Source of the DNA: Halomonas sp. QHL1
GTDB lineage: Bacteria; Pseudomonadota; Gammaproteobacteria; Pseudomonadales; Halomonadaceae
Direction of reading: 5' to 3'
Length of the DNA stretch: 64,000 nt
Assembly: GCF_001882345.1 (NCBI RefSeq)
Contig: NZ_MINL01000001.1
Span: 3,915,852-3,979,851, forward strand
Part shown: one piece after another, positions 34,819-46,297 of the stretch
Layout: every line of letters starts with the position of its first letter
Position numbering within the stretch: position 1 is the stretch's first letter
Program-made: the position numbers and the translations under genes
The notes under the pieces: generated by a model
The model's database searches: none
Seen by the model: the letters and a program-made list of their open reading frames with translations, nothing else
Told to the model about the DNA's origin: nothing

Positions 34819-35159
34819 CTAACATTACAAGTTTTGGCCGTAGTGGGCTTTCTGACTGGCTGATGCAGCGCGTTTCTGCTGTTATTTTGGCCCTCTACAC
34901 GGTCTTTATCGTTGCCTTCCTGCTATTTAATCCGAACCTTGATTACTACGCGTGGAGCGGCCTATTCAGCCAGACGTGGATGCGCATTTTCTCGCTACTG
35001 GCTTTCGTCGCCATAGCGGCACACGCCTGGATCGGTCTGTGGACCGTTACCACCGACTATCTCAAGTCCACTCGCCTGCGCGTGGGTGTCCAAGCTGTCA
35101 TCATCCTGGGCATTTTCGTGTACTTGGTGTGGGGCATTCAAATTCTGTGGGGAGCTTGA
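34812..35159 (+). CDS. sdhD: Succinate dehydrogenase membrane anchor subunit
   Basis: Second membrane anchor of complex II, 115 residues and three helices. The motif [16 protein letters not shown] near the N-terminus and the heme-side His in [17 protein letters not shown] are typical. ATG 34812 has GGAG at 34801-34804 as ribosome site and overlaps the sdhC stop by 7 bases; the TTG further upstream is not supported. Confidence 0.95.
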   Translation: MVTNITSFGRSGLSDWLMQRVSAVILALYTVFIVAFLLFNPNLDYYAWSGLFSQTWMRIFSLLAFVAIAAHAWIGLWTVTTDYLKSTRLRVGVQAVIILGIFVYLVWGIQILWGA

Positions 35160-35163
35160 TTAC

Positions 35164-36936
35164 ATGTCTAATCTGCGTAGCCTGACGTTTGACGCCATTA
35201 TCATTGGTGGCGGTGGCTCTGGCCTGCGAGCCGCTCTGGAACTGGCGAAGTCCGGTAAAAAGACGGCCGTGTTATCGAAAGTTTTCCCGACCCGCTCTCA
35301 CACCGTATCTGCCCAGGGTGGCATTACCTGTGCCATCGCGTCTGATGATCCGAATGATGACTGGCGCTGGCACATGTACGACACCGTTAAAGGCGGCGAT
35401 TATATCGCTGACCAGGACGCGGCTGAGTATATGTGTTCCGAAGGCCCGAAAGCGGTATTTGAGCTCGAGCACATGGGCCTGCCGTTCTCGCGTTTAGATA
35501 ACGGCCGCATTTATCAGCGCCCGTTCGGTGGTCAGTCGAAGAACTTCGGTGAAGGTGGTCAGGCGGCTCGTACCTGTGCGGCGGCTGACCGTACCGGCCA
35601 CGCGCTGCTGCACACGCTTTACCAGAACAACCTGAAGAACAACACCGTGTTCCTAAACGAATGGTACGCGGTTGATTTGGTTAAAAACGCCAGCGGTGAC
35701 GTGGTCGGTTGTATCGCCATGTGCATCGAGACGGGCGAAGTGGTGCACGTTAAATCCAAGGCCACGGTACTCGCGACTGGTGGTGCAGGCCGTATTTACG
35801 CCTCCACGACTAACGCCCTGATCAACACCGGCGACGGCATCGGCATGGCGCTGCGTGCTGGCTTCCCGATGCAGGACATGGAAATGTGGCAGTTCCACCC
35901 GACCGGTATTTACGGTGCGGGCACGCTGGTCACAGAAGGTTGCCGCGGTGAAGGTGGCTACCTGATCAATAAAGACGGCGAGCGCTTCATGGAACGCTAC
36001 GCGCCGAACGCCAAAGATTTGGCTGGCCGTGACGTTGTTGCTCGTTCGATGGTCATGGAAATTCTGGAAGGTCGTGGCTGTGGCGAGAAGGGCGATCACG
36101 TCTTCTTGAAGCTCGATCACCTGGGTGAAGAAGTACTTGGTAAGCGTCTACCCGGTATCGTTGAGCTTTCTAAGACCTTTGCTCACGTTGACCCGGCGAA
36201 AGACCCGATCCCGGTCGTACCGACCTGCCACTACATGATGGGCGGTATTCCGACCAACATTCACGGTCAGGCGATTACCATGGACGAAAGCGGTAACGAT
36301 CATATCGTTAACGGCCTGTTTGCTTGTGGTGAAGCGGCGTGTGTATCGGTACACGGTGCCAACCGCTTGGGCGGTAACTCATTGCTGGATCTGGTGGTCT
36401 TTGGTCGTGCCGCAGGCATGTTCATCGAAGGCGCGCTGAACGAAGGCATTGAGTATCTGGATGCGACTGAGTCTGACATTGAGTCAGCCATGAAGCGGAT
36501 CACGCGCTGGAACGAGTCGGAAGGTGGCGAAAGCATTCCTGCGCTTAAAGCTGAACTTCAGGACATCATGCAGACCTCTTTCGGCGTATTCCGCGAAGAG
36601 AAAAACATGCTGGAAGGCGTCGATAAGCTAGCGCAGCTGCGCGAGCGCATCGCCAATGCTCACCTGCCTGATAAGTCCAATGCTTTCAACACAGCACGTG
36701 TAGAAGCACTTGAACTAGATAACTTGATGGAAGTGGCAGAAGCGACGGCGATCGCTGCCCTGGAACGTAAAGAGAGCCGCGGCGCCCACTCGCGCTACGA
36801 CTACCCAGACCGTGATGACGTCAACTGGTTGAAGCATTCGCTGTTCTTCCCGGCAACAAAAGAGCTGAAGAAACGCGACGTAAACTTCAAACCCAAAACC
36901 ATGGATACGTTCGAGCCTAAAGTTCGTACCTATTAA
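35164..36936 (+). CDS. sdhA: Succinate dehydrogenase flavoprotein subunit
   Basis: Catalytic FAD subunit oxidising succinate to fumarate. The 590 residues start at ATG 35164, five bases after sdhD. The dinucleotide fold [14 protein letters not shown], the FAD-linking H46 in [11 protein letters not shown], the active-site stretch [21 protein letters not shown], and [14 protein letters not shown] are all present. A longer frame open upstream overlaps sdhD and is not a plausible start. Confidence 0.98.
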   Translation: MSNLRSLTFDAIIIGGGGSGLRAALELAKSGKKTAVLSKVFPTRSHTVSAQGGITCAIASDDPNDDWRWHMYDTVKGGDYIADQDAAEYMCSEGPKAVFELEHMGLPFSRLDNGRIYQRPFGGQSKNFGEGGQAARTCAAADRTGHALLHTLYQNNLKNNTVFLNEWYAVDLVKNASGDVVGCIAMCIETGEVVHVKSKATVLATGGAGRIYASTTNALINTGDGIGMALRAGFPMQDMEMWQFHPTGIYGAGTLVTEGCRGEGGYLINKDGERFMERYAPNAKDLAGRDVVARSMVMEILEGRGCGEKGDHVFLKLDHLGEEVLGKRLPGIVELSKTFAHVDPAKDPIPVVPTCHYMMGGIPTNIHGQAITMDESGNDHIVNGLFACGEAACVSVHGANRLGGNSLLDLVVFGRAAGMFIEGALNEGIEYLDATESDIESAMKRITRWNESEGGESIPALKAELQDIMQTSFGVFREEKNMLEGVDKLAQLRERIANAHLPDKSNAFNTARVEALELDNLMEVAEATAIAALERKESRGAHSRYDYPDRDDVNWLKHSLFFPATKELKKRDVNFKPKTMDTFEPKVRTY

Positions 36937-36960
36937 TCTCTGCACCGAGAGGGAGTCACT

Positions 36961-37671
36961 ATGTCCAATCTTCAGGTATCTATATACCGTTACAACCCGG
37001 AAACCGACTCCGCGCCTTACATGCAGGAGTTTCAGGTCGATACCAAGGGTCGCGATGTAATGGTGCTGGATGTTCTTCATATGATGAAAGAACAAGACAG
37101 CGGTTTGGCGTTTCGTCGCAGCTGCCGTGAAGGCGTCTGCGGTTCTGACGGCATGAACATGAACGGCAAAAACGGCTTGGCGTGTATCACGCCGCTGTCA
37201 GATGTTGTTAAAAACAACAAGCTGACACTGCGCCCACTGCCGGGCCTGCCGGTTATTCGCGATATGGTCGTCGATATGGGGCTGTTCTATAAGCAGTACG
37301 AGCGTATTCAGCCGTACCTGCAGAACGACACGCCTGCGCCGGCCATTGAGCGCCTGCAGTCGCCGGAAGAACGCGACAAGCTAGATGGCTTGTATGAGTG
37401 TATTCTGTGCGCGTGCTGTTCAACGTCTTGCCCGTCGTTCTGGTGGAACCCCGAGAAGTTCGTTGGCCCAGCCGGTTTGCTGCAGTCTTACCGCTTCCTG
37501 GCCGATTCACGTGACACGGCTACCAGCGAGCGGTTGAGCAACTTGGAAGATCCGTTCTCGGTATTCCGTTGCCGTGGCATCATGAACTGTGTAGCGGTTT
37601 GTCCAAAAGGGCTTAACCCTACCCGGGCAATTGGTAAAATTCGCGAAATGTTACTCGCTGATGCTACCTAA
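36961..37671 (+). CDS. sdhB: Succinate dehydrogenase iron-sulfur subunit
   Basis: Electron-transfer subunit of complex II with three clusters, 236 residues. [2Fe-2S] ligands are in SCREGVCGSDGMNM and the following GLAC. The [4Fe-4S] ligands are in CILCACCSTSCPSFWW, and the [3Fe-4S] ligands there and in FRCRGIMNCVAVCPKGLNP. Ribosome site GGGAG precedes ATG 36961. Completes sdhCDAB. Confidence 0.98.
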   Translation: MSNLQVSIYRYNPETDSAPYMQEFQVDTKGRDVMVLDVLHMMKEQDSGLAFRRSCREGVCGSDGMNMNGKNGLACITPLSDVVKNNKLTLRPLPGLPVIRDMVVDMGLFYKQYERIQPYLQNDTPAPAIERLQSPEERDKLDGLYECILCACCSTSCPSFWWNPEKFVGPAGLLQSYRFLADSRDTATSERLSNLEDPFSVFRCRGIMNCVAVCPKGLNPTRAIGKIREMLLADAT

Positions 37672-37768
37672 GCCTATGACATATTAGTAAAAAAGCGTCT
37701 GCCACTTAAGTTGGGTGATAATGCCACTTAAATCATGGCGCTTCGCTTGTTATCATAGGGTTTGTCAC

Positions 37769-37836
37769 GCGGTGCGGCGTCACGTCGCACCGCTGATCAG
37801 ACAAGTTTGAAAGCCGGTGCCTGAGGTACCGGCTTT
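37769..37836 (+). terminator. Two strong hairpins between sdhB and sucA
   Basis: GCGGTGCG / CGCACCGC (37769-37793, 8 bp perfect) and AAAGCCGGT / ACCGGCTTT (37810-37836, 9 bp perfect) follow sdhB; a third, CCGGCC / GGCCGG, lies at 37905-37919. None is followed by a proper T tract. In the 350-base sdhB-sucA gap they could act as partial terminators, RNA-processing or stability elements separating sdh from suc expression. Confidence 0.5.
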
Positions 37837-38021
37837 CGAGCATGAACTGAAGACGAAACACCGTATGAAAAGTTTGAGAACGAATAGCTAGATGAACAGG
37901 GTTTCCGGCCGTTGGCCGGCGCCGCCGGCAAATGTCCCGCCCCGCCGGCAGGGCAATAGCGATGTCGCCGCACGTTTGCGACGATACCGATACCACCCCA
38001 TCAGTGCAGGGTGAACGAGAG

Positions 38022-40856
38022 ATGCAACAAGGCATAATGGAGTTGATGTGGCGTTCCTCTCACGTTAGTGGCGGCAATGTTCACTACGTGGAAGCGCTTT
38101 ACGAGCAGTACCTCGCCGATCCTGAGTCTGTCCCTGACGAATGGCGCAGCTATTTTGACCAGTTGCCGCGCCCCGAGGGCAGTGCCTCCCACGATGTTCC
38201 ACTTAGCCCCGTACGTGATCAGTTCTACCAGTTGGGGCGCGAAAGCCGCCCGGGCCGTGTAGTCGCCGCTGCCGATAGCGGTGAAAACAAAAAGCAGGTA
38301 AAAGTCCTGCAGCTGATTAACGCTTACCGCTTCCGTGGCCATCAAAAGGCCAATATCGACCCGCTAGGACTGCGTAATCCCACCCCCGTCCCCGACCTCG
38401 ATCTGTCCTTTCATCAGCTTTCAAAAGCTGATCTGGATACCGAGTTCCAAACCGGTTCTTTCTTTTTAGGTATCGACAAAGCGCCACTGCGTGACATCGT
38501 GGATGCGTTGGAGCGCACTTACTGCCGCTCCATCGGCTGCGAGATCATGCATATCGTCGATACGGAAGAGAAACGCTGGTTACAGCGGCGTTTTGAGTCG
38601 GTACGCAGTGCGCCTGATTTCAGTCCCGACGTGCGTAAGCACGTGCTGGAGCGATTGACGGCCGCCGAGGGTTTGGAGAGTTACCTGGCATCCAAGTATC
38701 CAGGTACCAAGCGTTTTGGTCTTGAAGGCGGTGAATCGTTTGTGCCGATGATGGACGAGCTTATCCAACGTGCTGGCGGTTATGGCACCAAGGAAGTCGT
38801 CATCGGGATGGCCCACCGTGGGCGACTCAACTTGTTGGTCAATATTTTGGGTAAAAACCCAACTGACTTGATTGATGAGTTCGACGGCAAGAAAGTCATT
38901 GAGCGTGGCTCAGGTGATGTGAAGTACCACCAGGGCTTCAGCTCGAACGTCATGTCTCCTGGCGGCGAAGTCCATTTGGCGATGTCGTTTAACCCGTCGC
39001 ACCTGGAAATTGTCGCACCTGTTGTAGAGGGCTCGGTGCGTGCCCGCCAAGATCGCCGTAACGACGAAGAGGGCAGCAAAGTGCTGCCGATCAACGTCCA
39101 CGGCGATGCGGCGTTTGCCGGCCAAGGCGTGGTGATGGAGACATTCCAGATGTCCCAGACCCGTGCTTTTAAAACCGGTGGCACTGTCCACATTGTGATT
39201 AACAACCAAGTGGGCTTCACCACCTCGCATCCGCTGGATGCACGCTCCACCGAATACTGCACTGATATTGCCAAGATGGTTCAGGCGCCTATTTTCCATG
39301 TTAATGGCGATGACCCGGACGCAGTGCTGCACGCCACTCAAGTCGCTCTCGACTATCGCCAGCAGTTCAAAAAAGACGTGGTGATTGATCTCGTTTGCTA
39401 CCGTCGTCGTGGTCACAACGAAGCTGACGAGCCGTCAGGCACGCAGCCGATGATGTATGCCAAGATCAAAGAGCATCCCTCTGCGCGTTCGCTGTATGCC
39501 AAGCGCTTGGTTGATCAGGGTGTGCTCTCTGAAGAGTCCGCGAAAGCGATGGTCGAAACTTATCGTGATGACCTAGTCGCAGGTAACCACGTGGCCAATG
39601 CATTGGTGCAAAAGCCAAATGCTTCTCTGTTCGTTGACTGGGCACCTTACCTGGGCCACGAATGGTCTGGCGATGCCGATACGACGTTTGATATGAAGCG
39701 TCTGCAGCAGTTAGCGGCTCGCATGTGCGAGGTGCCTGATGGCGTCGACGTTCAGCGCCAAGTGGCCAAGATTTATGAAGATCGCCGTAAAATGCAGGCC
39801 GGTGGTTTGGCTCTTAACTGGGGCTTTGCGGAAACGTTGGCCTACGCCACGCTGCTAGAGCAGGGCCACCCGATTCGGATTACCGGGCAAGACGTTGGGC
39901 GCGGTACTTTCTCCCACCGTCATGCGGTGGTGCATAACCAGAAAGATGGCACCACCTATGTTCCGCTGCAGAACATGGCCGACGGTCAGCCGCGTTTCAC
40001 CATTCATGACTCCTTCCTTTCGGAAGAAGCGGTGCTGGCGTTTGAGTACGGTTACTCAACCACTGCGCCGAATGACTTGGTGATCTGGGAAGCCCAGTTT
40101 GGTGACTTCTTTAACGGCGCCCAGGTGGTTGTGGATCAGTTCATCTCGTCGGGTGAAACGAAGTGGGGCCGCGTGTGTGGTTTAACCATGCTGTTGCCAC
40201 ACGGCTACGAAGGCCAGGGCCCCGAGCACTCTTCGGCGCGCTTGGAGCGCTTCCTACAAATGTGTGCTGAGCACAATATGCAGGTTTGCGTACCGACTAC
40301 GCCCGCGCAGATTTATCATCTGCTGCGTCGCCAGGTGATTCGTCCGCTGCGTAAGCCGCTGGTGGTGATGACACCCAAATCGCTGCTGCGTCATAAAGAA
40401 GCGATTTCGAGTCTTGAAGATCTCGCCCACGGCAAGTTCCACATGGTGCTCGCCGACCAGGCAGATCTCGCGCCGGAGAAGGTCACCCGCGTTGTGCTAT
40501 GTGCTGGCAAGGTCTACTACGACTTAGCCGCTTGGCGCGCAGAGAATGAGCGTCATGACACGGCAATCTTACGTGTTGAGCAGCTCTACCCCTTCCCGAA
40601 AGAAGAGCTTCTGGAAGCGCTGCAAGACTACACCAACGTAGAAGACATTGTGTGGTGCCAGGAAGAGCCGCTTAATCAGGGCGCTTGGTACTCTAGCCAG
40701 CACAATATGCGTGCAGTGGCCGATATGCTGAAAGATGGCCTCGGTCGCGAGTTGAAATTTGCAGGACGTCCTGCCTCTGCTGCTCCGGCAGCTGGCTATA
40801 TGTCCGTCCACACTGAACAGCAGCGCCAGCTGGTGGAAGACGCTTTTAATTTATAA
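38022..40856 (+). CDS. sucA: 2-oxoglutarate dehydrogenase E1 component
   Basis: Thiamine-diphosphate-dependent decarboxylase of the 2-oxoglutarate dehydrogenase complex. ATG 38022 (MQQGIMELMWRSSHVSGGN) gives 944 residues, the normal length, with AGGGTGA 7 bases upstream. It contains the N-terminal E2-binding segment (VEALYEQYLADPESV), GMAHRGRLN, the TPP motif GDDPDAVLHA through YRRRGHNEADEP, and the transketolase-like half with FSHRHAVVHNQ and HGYEGQGPEHSSAR. Confidence 0.97.
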   Translation: MQQGIMELMWRSSHVSGGNVHYVEALYEQYLADPESVPDEWRSYFDQLPRPEGSASHDVPLSPVRDQFYQLGRESRPGRVVAAADSGENKKQVKVLQLINAYRFRGHQKANIDPLGLRNPTPVPDLDLSFHQLSKADLDTEFQTGSFFLGIDKAPLRDIVDALERTYCRSIGCEIMHIVDTEEKRWLQRRFESVRSAPDFSPDVRKHVLERLTAAEGLESYLASKYPGTKRFGLEGGESFVPMMDELIQRAGGYGTKEVVIGMAHRGRLNLLVNILGKNPTDLIDEFDGKKVIERGSGDVKYHQGFSSNVMSPGGEVHLAMSFNPSHLEIVAPVVEGSVRARQDRRNDEEGSKVLPINVHGDAAFAGQGVVMETFQMSQTRAFKTGGTVHIVINNQVGFTTSHPLDARSTEYCTDIAKMVQAPIFHVNGDDPDAVLHATQVALDYRQQFKKDVVIDLVCYRRRGHNEADEPSGTQPMMYAKIKEHPSARSLYAKRLVDQGVLSEESAKAMVETYRDDLVAGNHVANALVQKPNASLFVDWAPYLGHEWSGDADTTFDMKRLQQLAARMCEVPDGVDVQRQVAKIYEDRRKMQAGGLALNWGFAETLAYATLLEQGHPIRITGQDVGRGTFSHRHAVVHNQKDGTTYVPLQNMADGQPRFTIHDSFLSEEAVLAFEYGYSTTAPNDLVIWEAQFGDFFNGAQVVVDQFISSGETKWGRVCGLTMLLPHGYEGQGPEHSSARLERFLQMCAEHNMQVCVPTTPAQIYHLLRRQVIRPLRKPLVVMTPKSLLRHKEAISSLEDLAHGKFHMVLADQADLAPEKVTRVVLCAGKVYYDLAAWRAENERHDTAILRVEQLYPFPKEELLEALQDYTNVEDIVWCQEEPLNQGAWYSSQHNMRAVADMLKDGLGRELKFAGRPASAAPAAGYMSVHTEQQRQLVEDAFNL

Positions 40857-40894
40857 GCGGCCACTGGATTTAGAGAACATATAAGGGAAACGAC

Positions 40895-42466
40895 ATGGCT
40901 ACTGAGATCAAAGCGCCAACCTTTCCGGAATCCGTTGCCGAAGGCACAGTGGCGGCGTGGCATAAAAAGCCGGGTGACAGCGTTGAGCGTGACGAGCTGA
41001 TTGTTGAGATCGAAACCGACAAAGTAGTACTCGAAGTTGTCGCACCGGAAGCGGGTACCCTGACCGACGTGATGGCCGAAGAGGGCGATACCGTTCAGTC
41101 AGAGCAAGTGCTGGGTAAAATCGGTGAAGGCAGCGCGTCTGGCAGCAAAGAAGAGAAATCTTCTGGCGATGACAGCGCTGAAAAATCCGAAGAGAAATCT
41201 GAAGGTAAGAAAGAAGAGAAAAAAGCCAGCGGTGGCGGCAAGCAGCACGACGTAAAAGCCCCCAGCTTCCCTGAGTCGATTCAGGAAGGCACCGTGGCTA
41301 CCTGGCACAAAAAAGTTGGCGAAGCGGTGAAGCGCGATGACGTGCTGGCCGACATCGAAACCGACAAAGTAGTGCTGGAAGTGGTTGCACCGGCGGACGG
41401 CGCCCTGGCTGAAATTAAAGCCGAAGAGGGTAGCCAGGTCGAATCCGAAGCGATTCTGGCCGTGTTTACCGAAGGCGCCGGTGGCGATAGTTCTGGCAGT
41501 GGTGGTGATGATTCAGCAGCCGCTAAAGCTGGCAGCAGCGATGACGATGGCGCCGATGAGAAAGTCGGTGGCAAAATCCTCGCCCCGGCCGCACGTAAAA
41601 TGGTTGCCGAGCACGACCTGGACGTTGCCAAGATTGAGGGCACCGGCAAAGGTGGCCGCATCTTGAAAGAAGACGTTCAGAAAGCGGTCAAAGACGGTTC
41701 GGCCAAGAAAGCAGCCAAATCGGCTGCACCGGCGAAAGCCGCCGCTGCACCGGCTGCCGAAGGTGAGCGCATCGAGAAGCGCGTGCCCATGAGCCGCCTG
41801 CGTCAGACCATCGCGAAGCGCTTGGTTCAGGCGCAGCAAACCGCTGCGATGCTGACCACTTACAACGAAGTGGACATGACCGAGATCATGGCCCTGCGTG
41901 CGCAGTACAAAGAGACGTTCTTGAAAGCTCACGATATCAAGCTGGGCTTTATGGGCTTCTTTGTAAAAGCGGCTTCAGAAGCGCTCAAGCGTTATCCAGA
42001 TGTGAACGCCTCTATCGACGGCACTGACATCGTTTATCACGGTTACCAGGATATCGGCGTTGCTGTCTCCACCGACCGTGGTTTGGTCGTGCCAGTACTG
42101 CGCGACACGGACAGCATGAAAATTGCTGACGTCGAGCGCACGATTGTCGATTTCGGTAAGCGTGGTCGTGACGGTAAGCTGGGCATGGACGACATGATCG
42201 GCGGCACCTTTACCATCACCAATGGCGGCACCTTTGGCTCGTTGATGTCGACCCCGATCATCAACCCGCCGCAAACCGCTATTCTGGGCATGCACAAAAT
42301 CCAGGATCGCCCGATGGCAGTCAACGGCAAGGTCGAGATCCGTCCGATGATGTACCTGGCGCTCTCCTATGACCACCGTATGATCGACGGCAAAGACGCC
42401 GTTCAATTCTTGGTCACTCTTAAAGAGTTGCTGGAAGACCCGGCTCGTCTGCTGCTGGATGTCTAA
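40895..42466 (+). CDS. sucB: Dihydrolipoyl succinyltransferase (E2o) with two lipoyl domains
   Basis: Transfers the succinyl group to CoA in the 2-oxoglutarate dehydrogenase complex. At 523 residues it is about 110 longer than E. coli SucB because it has two lipoyl domains: residues 1-78 with lipoyl-lysine K43 in IETDKVV, and about 116-195 with K158 in the same motif. They are separated by a Lys/Glu/Ser-rich linker. An E3-binding domain (about 226-266, [15 protein letters not shown]) and a C-terminal catalytic domain with [13 protein letters not shown] follow. The N-terminal repeat is visible in DNA too. Otherwise it is a standard SucB, between sucA and lpd. Confidence 0.97.
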   Translation: MATEIKAPTFPESVAEGTVAAWHKKPGDSVERDELIVEIETDKVVLEVVAPEAGTLTDVMAEEGDTVQSEQVLGKIGEGSASGSKEEKSSGDDSAEKSEEKSEGKKEEKKASGGGKQHDVKAPSFPESIQEGTVATWHKKVGEAVKRDDVLADIETDKVVLEVVAPADGALAEIKAEEGSQVESEAILAVFTEGAGGDSSGSGGDDSAAAKAGSSDDDGADEKVGGKILAPAARKMVAEHDLDVAKIEGTGKGGRILKEDVQKAVKDGSAKKAAKSAAPAKAAAAPAAEGERIEKRVPMSRLRQTIAKRLVQAQQTAAMLTTYNEVDMTEIMALRAQYKETFLKAHDIKLGFMGFFVKAASEALKRYPDVNASIDGTDIVYHGYQDIGVAVSTDRGLVVPVLRDTDSMKIADVERTIVDFGKRGRDGKLGMDDMIGGTFTITNGGTFGSLMSTPIINPPQTAILGMHKIQDRPMAVNGKVEIRPMMYLALSYDHRMIDGKDAVQFLVTLKELLEDPARLLLDV

Positions 42467-42489
42467 AGCACAAGCGTCATATTGACTGA

Positions 42490-44028
<1,539 letters not shown>

Positions 44029-44047
44029 TTCAGTAAGCAACAACGAA

Positions 44048-44161
44048 GCGCCACCGTTAGGTGGCGCAACACTTTCGGCTTTGTCTTAATCCGCAAAGAT
44101 CGAAAGAACGGGGATGACCAGTTCTTTTAAGACCGTTCTTGTAAAACTGTTCTTAAAAGAA
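44048..44161 (+). promoter_or_regulatory. Hairpins in the lpd-sucC gap
   Basis: GCGCCACC / GGTGGCGC (44048-44067, loop GTTA) follows lpd without a T tract. Then TTCTTTTAAGA (44122-44132) and TCTTAAAAGAA (44151-44161) form a perfect 11-bp inverted repeat with an 18-base loop containing another GTTCTT copy. The 177-base gap may modulate sucCD expression. Confidence 0.45.
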
Positions 44162-44205
44162 AGCTGATCATCGTTCGAGTCACATGCAACCAATGGCATG
44201 AATCG

Positions 44206-45372
44206 ATGAATCTTCACGAGTATCAAGGTAAACAGCTGTTTGCCGATTATGGTCTACCAGTGTCTAAAGGCTTTGCAGTCGACACTCCCGAAGAAGCGGA
44301 AGAGGCTTGCAAAAAAATCGGTGGTGACATGTGGGTGGTTAAAGCCCAGGTGCACGCCGGTGGCCGTGGTAAAGCGGGTGGCGTTAAGCTGATCAAAGAT
44401 CCTGCTGAAGCTAAAGCATTTGCTGAAAAGTGGCTGGGCAAGAACTTGGTCACTTTCCAGACTGACGAAAAAGGTCAGCCGGTTGCCAAGATTTTGGTTG
44501 AAACCTGCACTGACATCGCCGACGAGCTATATCTCGGTGCCGTTGTCGACCGTACTACCCGTCGCGTGGTCTTTATGGCCTCTACCGAAGGTGGTGTAGA
44601 GATCGAGACGGTTGCGGAAGAGACGCCGGAAAAAATTCTGAAAGCCGAAATCGATCCGCTGGTCGGCGCACAGCCGTACCAAGCGCGTGAGCTAGCCTTT
44701 GCTCTGGGCCTGAAAGGCGACCAGATCAAGCAGTTCACCAAGATTTTCTTAGGTCTGTCTCAGCTGTTCCACGACAAAGACCTGGCACTGCTAGAAATCA
44801 ACCCGCTGGTTATTACCGACGAAGGCAACCTGCACTGCCTCGACGCCAAACTGGGTCTGGATAGCAATGCGCTATACCGTCACCCTGACCTGCAGGCAAT
44901 GCGTGATCCTTCGCAAGAAGATCAGCGTGAAGCCGATGCGGCGAAGTGGGAACTTAACTATGTCGCGCTTGATGGCAACATCGGCTGCATGGTTAACGGC
45001 GCAGGCTTGGCCATGGGCACCATGGACATCGTCAACCTGAGCGGCGGCAAGCCCGCTAACTTCTTGGATGTCGGCGGCGGCGCTACCAAGGAGCGCGTTG
45101 CAGAAGCGTTCAAAATCATCCTCTCTGACGACAATGTTAAAGCCGTACTGGTTAACATTTTCGGCGGTATCGTACGTTGCGACATGATTGCTGAAGGCAT
45201 TATCGGTGCCGTTGAGCAAGTGGGCGTCAATGTACCGGTTGTCGTACGTCTGGAAGGTAACAACGCCGAACTGGGTGCTGAAAAACTGGCATCTAGCGGT
45301 TTGAACATCATCGCGGCTACTAGTCTGACCGACGCGGCTCAGCAGGTCGTTAAAGCGGCGGAGGGCAAGTAA
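44206..45372 (+). CDS. sucC: Succinyl-CoA synthetase beta subunit
   Basis: ADP/GDP-forming subunit of succinate-CoA ligase, 388 residues. N-terminal ATP-grasp fold with [18 protein letters not shown], the metal-binding [11 protein letters not shown], and the C-terminal [17 protein letters not shown] that contacts CoA and the alpha subunit. Its TAA overlaps the sucD ATG by one base (TAATG). Confidence 0.98.
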   Translation: MNLHEYQGKQLFADYGLPVSKGFAVDTPEEAEEACKKIGGDMWVVKAQVHAGGRGKAGGVKLIKDPAEAKAFAEKWLGKNLVTFQTDEKGQPVAKILVETCTDIADELYLGAVVDRTTRRVVFMASTEGGVEIETVAEETPEKILKAEIDPLVGAQPYQARELAFALGLKGDQIKQFTKIFLGLSQLFHDKDLALLEINPLVITDEGNLHCLDAKLGLDSNALYRHPDLQAMRDPSQEDQREADAAKWELNYVALDGNIGCMVNGAGLAMGTMDIVNLSGGKPANFLDVGGGATKERVAEAFKIILSDDNVKAVLVNIFGGIVRCDMIAEGIIGAVEQVGVNVPVVVRLEGNNAELGAEKLASSGLNIIAATSLTDAAQQVVKAAEGK

Positions 45373-46244
45373 TGAGCATCCTGATCGATAAGAACACCAA
45401 GGTCATCTGCCAGGGCTTTACCGGTGGCCAAGGCACGTTCCACTCCGAGCAGGCGATTGCCTACGGTACGCAAATGGTCGGTGGTGTTACGCCGGGTAAA
45501 GGCGGCCAGGAGCACCTCGGTCTGCCCGTTTTCAACACCGTGAAAGAAGCGGTAGAGAAAACCGGCGCGGAAGCCAGCGTTATCTACGTACCGGCGCCGT
45601 TCTGTAAAGACTCAATCCTTGAAGCGGCCAATGCCGGTATCAAGCTGATTGTGTGCATCACTGAAGGCATCGCTACGCTAGACATGCTCGAAGCCAAAGT
45701 GAAGTGCGACGAGCTGGGCGTACGCCTGATCGGCCCGAACTGCCCAGGTGTTATCACCCCAGGCGAATGCAAAATCGGCATCATGCCGGGTCATATTCAC
45801 CAGCCGGGCCGCGTAGGTATCGTATCTCGCTCTGGTACCTTGACCTATGAAGCCGTTAAGCAGACCACTGATCACGGTTTTGGTCAGTCTACCTGTGTAG
45901 GTATCGGCGGTGACCCGATTCCGGGTTCTAACTTCATCGACATCCTTGAGATGTTCGAGAAGGACCCGAAAACCGAAGCCATCGTTATGATCGGTGAAAT
46001 CGGTGGTACGGCTGAAGAAGAAGCGGCAGCTTACATCAAAGCTAACGTTTCCAAGCCCGTGGTTTCCTACATTGCCGGTGTCACTGCACCTCCTGGCAAG
46101 CGTATGGGCCACGCGGGCGCGATCATCTCTGGTGGTAAAGGCACCGCTGACGAGAAGTTTGCTGCCCTTGAAGACGCCGGTGTTAAAACCGTGCGCTCTT
46201 TGGCTGAAATCGGTGATGCGCTGAAGGAAGTCACTGGCTGGTAA
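45372..46244 (+). CDS. sucD: Succinyl-CoA synthetase alpha subunit
   Basis: CoA-binding and phosphohistidine subunit, 290 residues. The CoA-binding region reads [35 protein letters not shown] follows, and the phosphorylated His lies in [14 protein letters not shown] near residue 247. Translationally coupled to sucC; last gene of the TCA operon, followed by a strong hairpin. Confidence 0.98.
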   Translation: MSILIDKNTKVICQGFTGGQGTFHSEQAIAYGTQMVGGVTPGKGGQEHLGLPVFNTVKEAVEKTGAEASVIYVPAPFCKDSILEAANAGIKLIVCITEGIATLDMLEAKVKCDELGVRLIGPNCPGVITPGECKIGIMPGHIHQPGRVGIVSRSGTLTYEAVKQTTDHGFGQSTCVGIGGDPIPGSNFIDILEMFEKDPKTEAIVMIGEIGGTAEEEAAAYIKANVSKPVVSYIAGVTAPPGKRMGHAGAIISGGKGTADEKFAALEDAGVKTVRSLAEIGDALKEVTGW

Positions 46245-46268
46245 GCCATTGAGGTTTAGCTGCACGCT

Positions 46269-46297
46269 ATAAGGGCGCCCCTCGGGGCGCCCTTATT
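46269..46297. terminator. Bidirectional terminator between sucD and the flippase-like gene
   Basis: A 13-bp perfect stem (arms ATAAGGGCGCCCC and its complement) with a 2-base loop TC, flanked by AT-rich ends. It serves sucD and probably also the convergent minus-strand gene that ends within it. Confidence 0.85.

Noticed and set aside
35086..35163. Longer frame upstream of sdhA beginning inside sdhD
   Set aside because: It overlaps the sdhD coding region; the family start MSNLRS at 35164 is five bases after sdhD and fits SdhA length.
37932..38021. N-terminal extension of sucA
   Set aside because: The extra 30 codons lie in a hairpin-rich leader and do not resemble E1o N-termini; ATG 38022 has a ribosome site.
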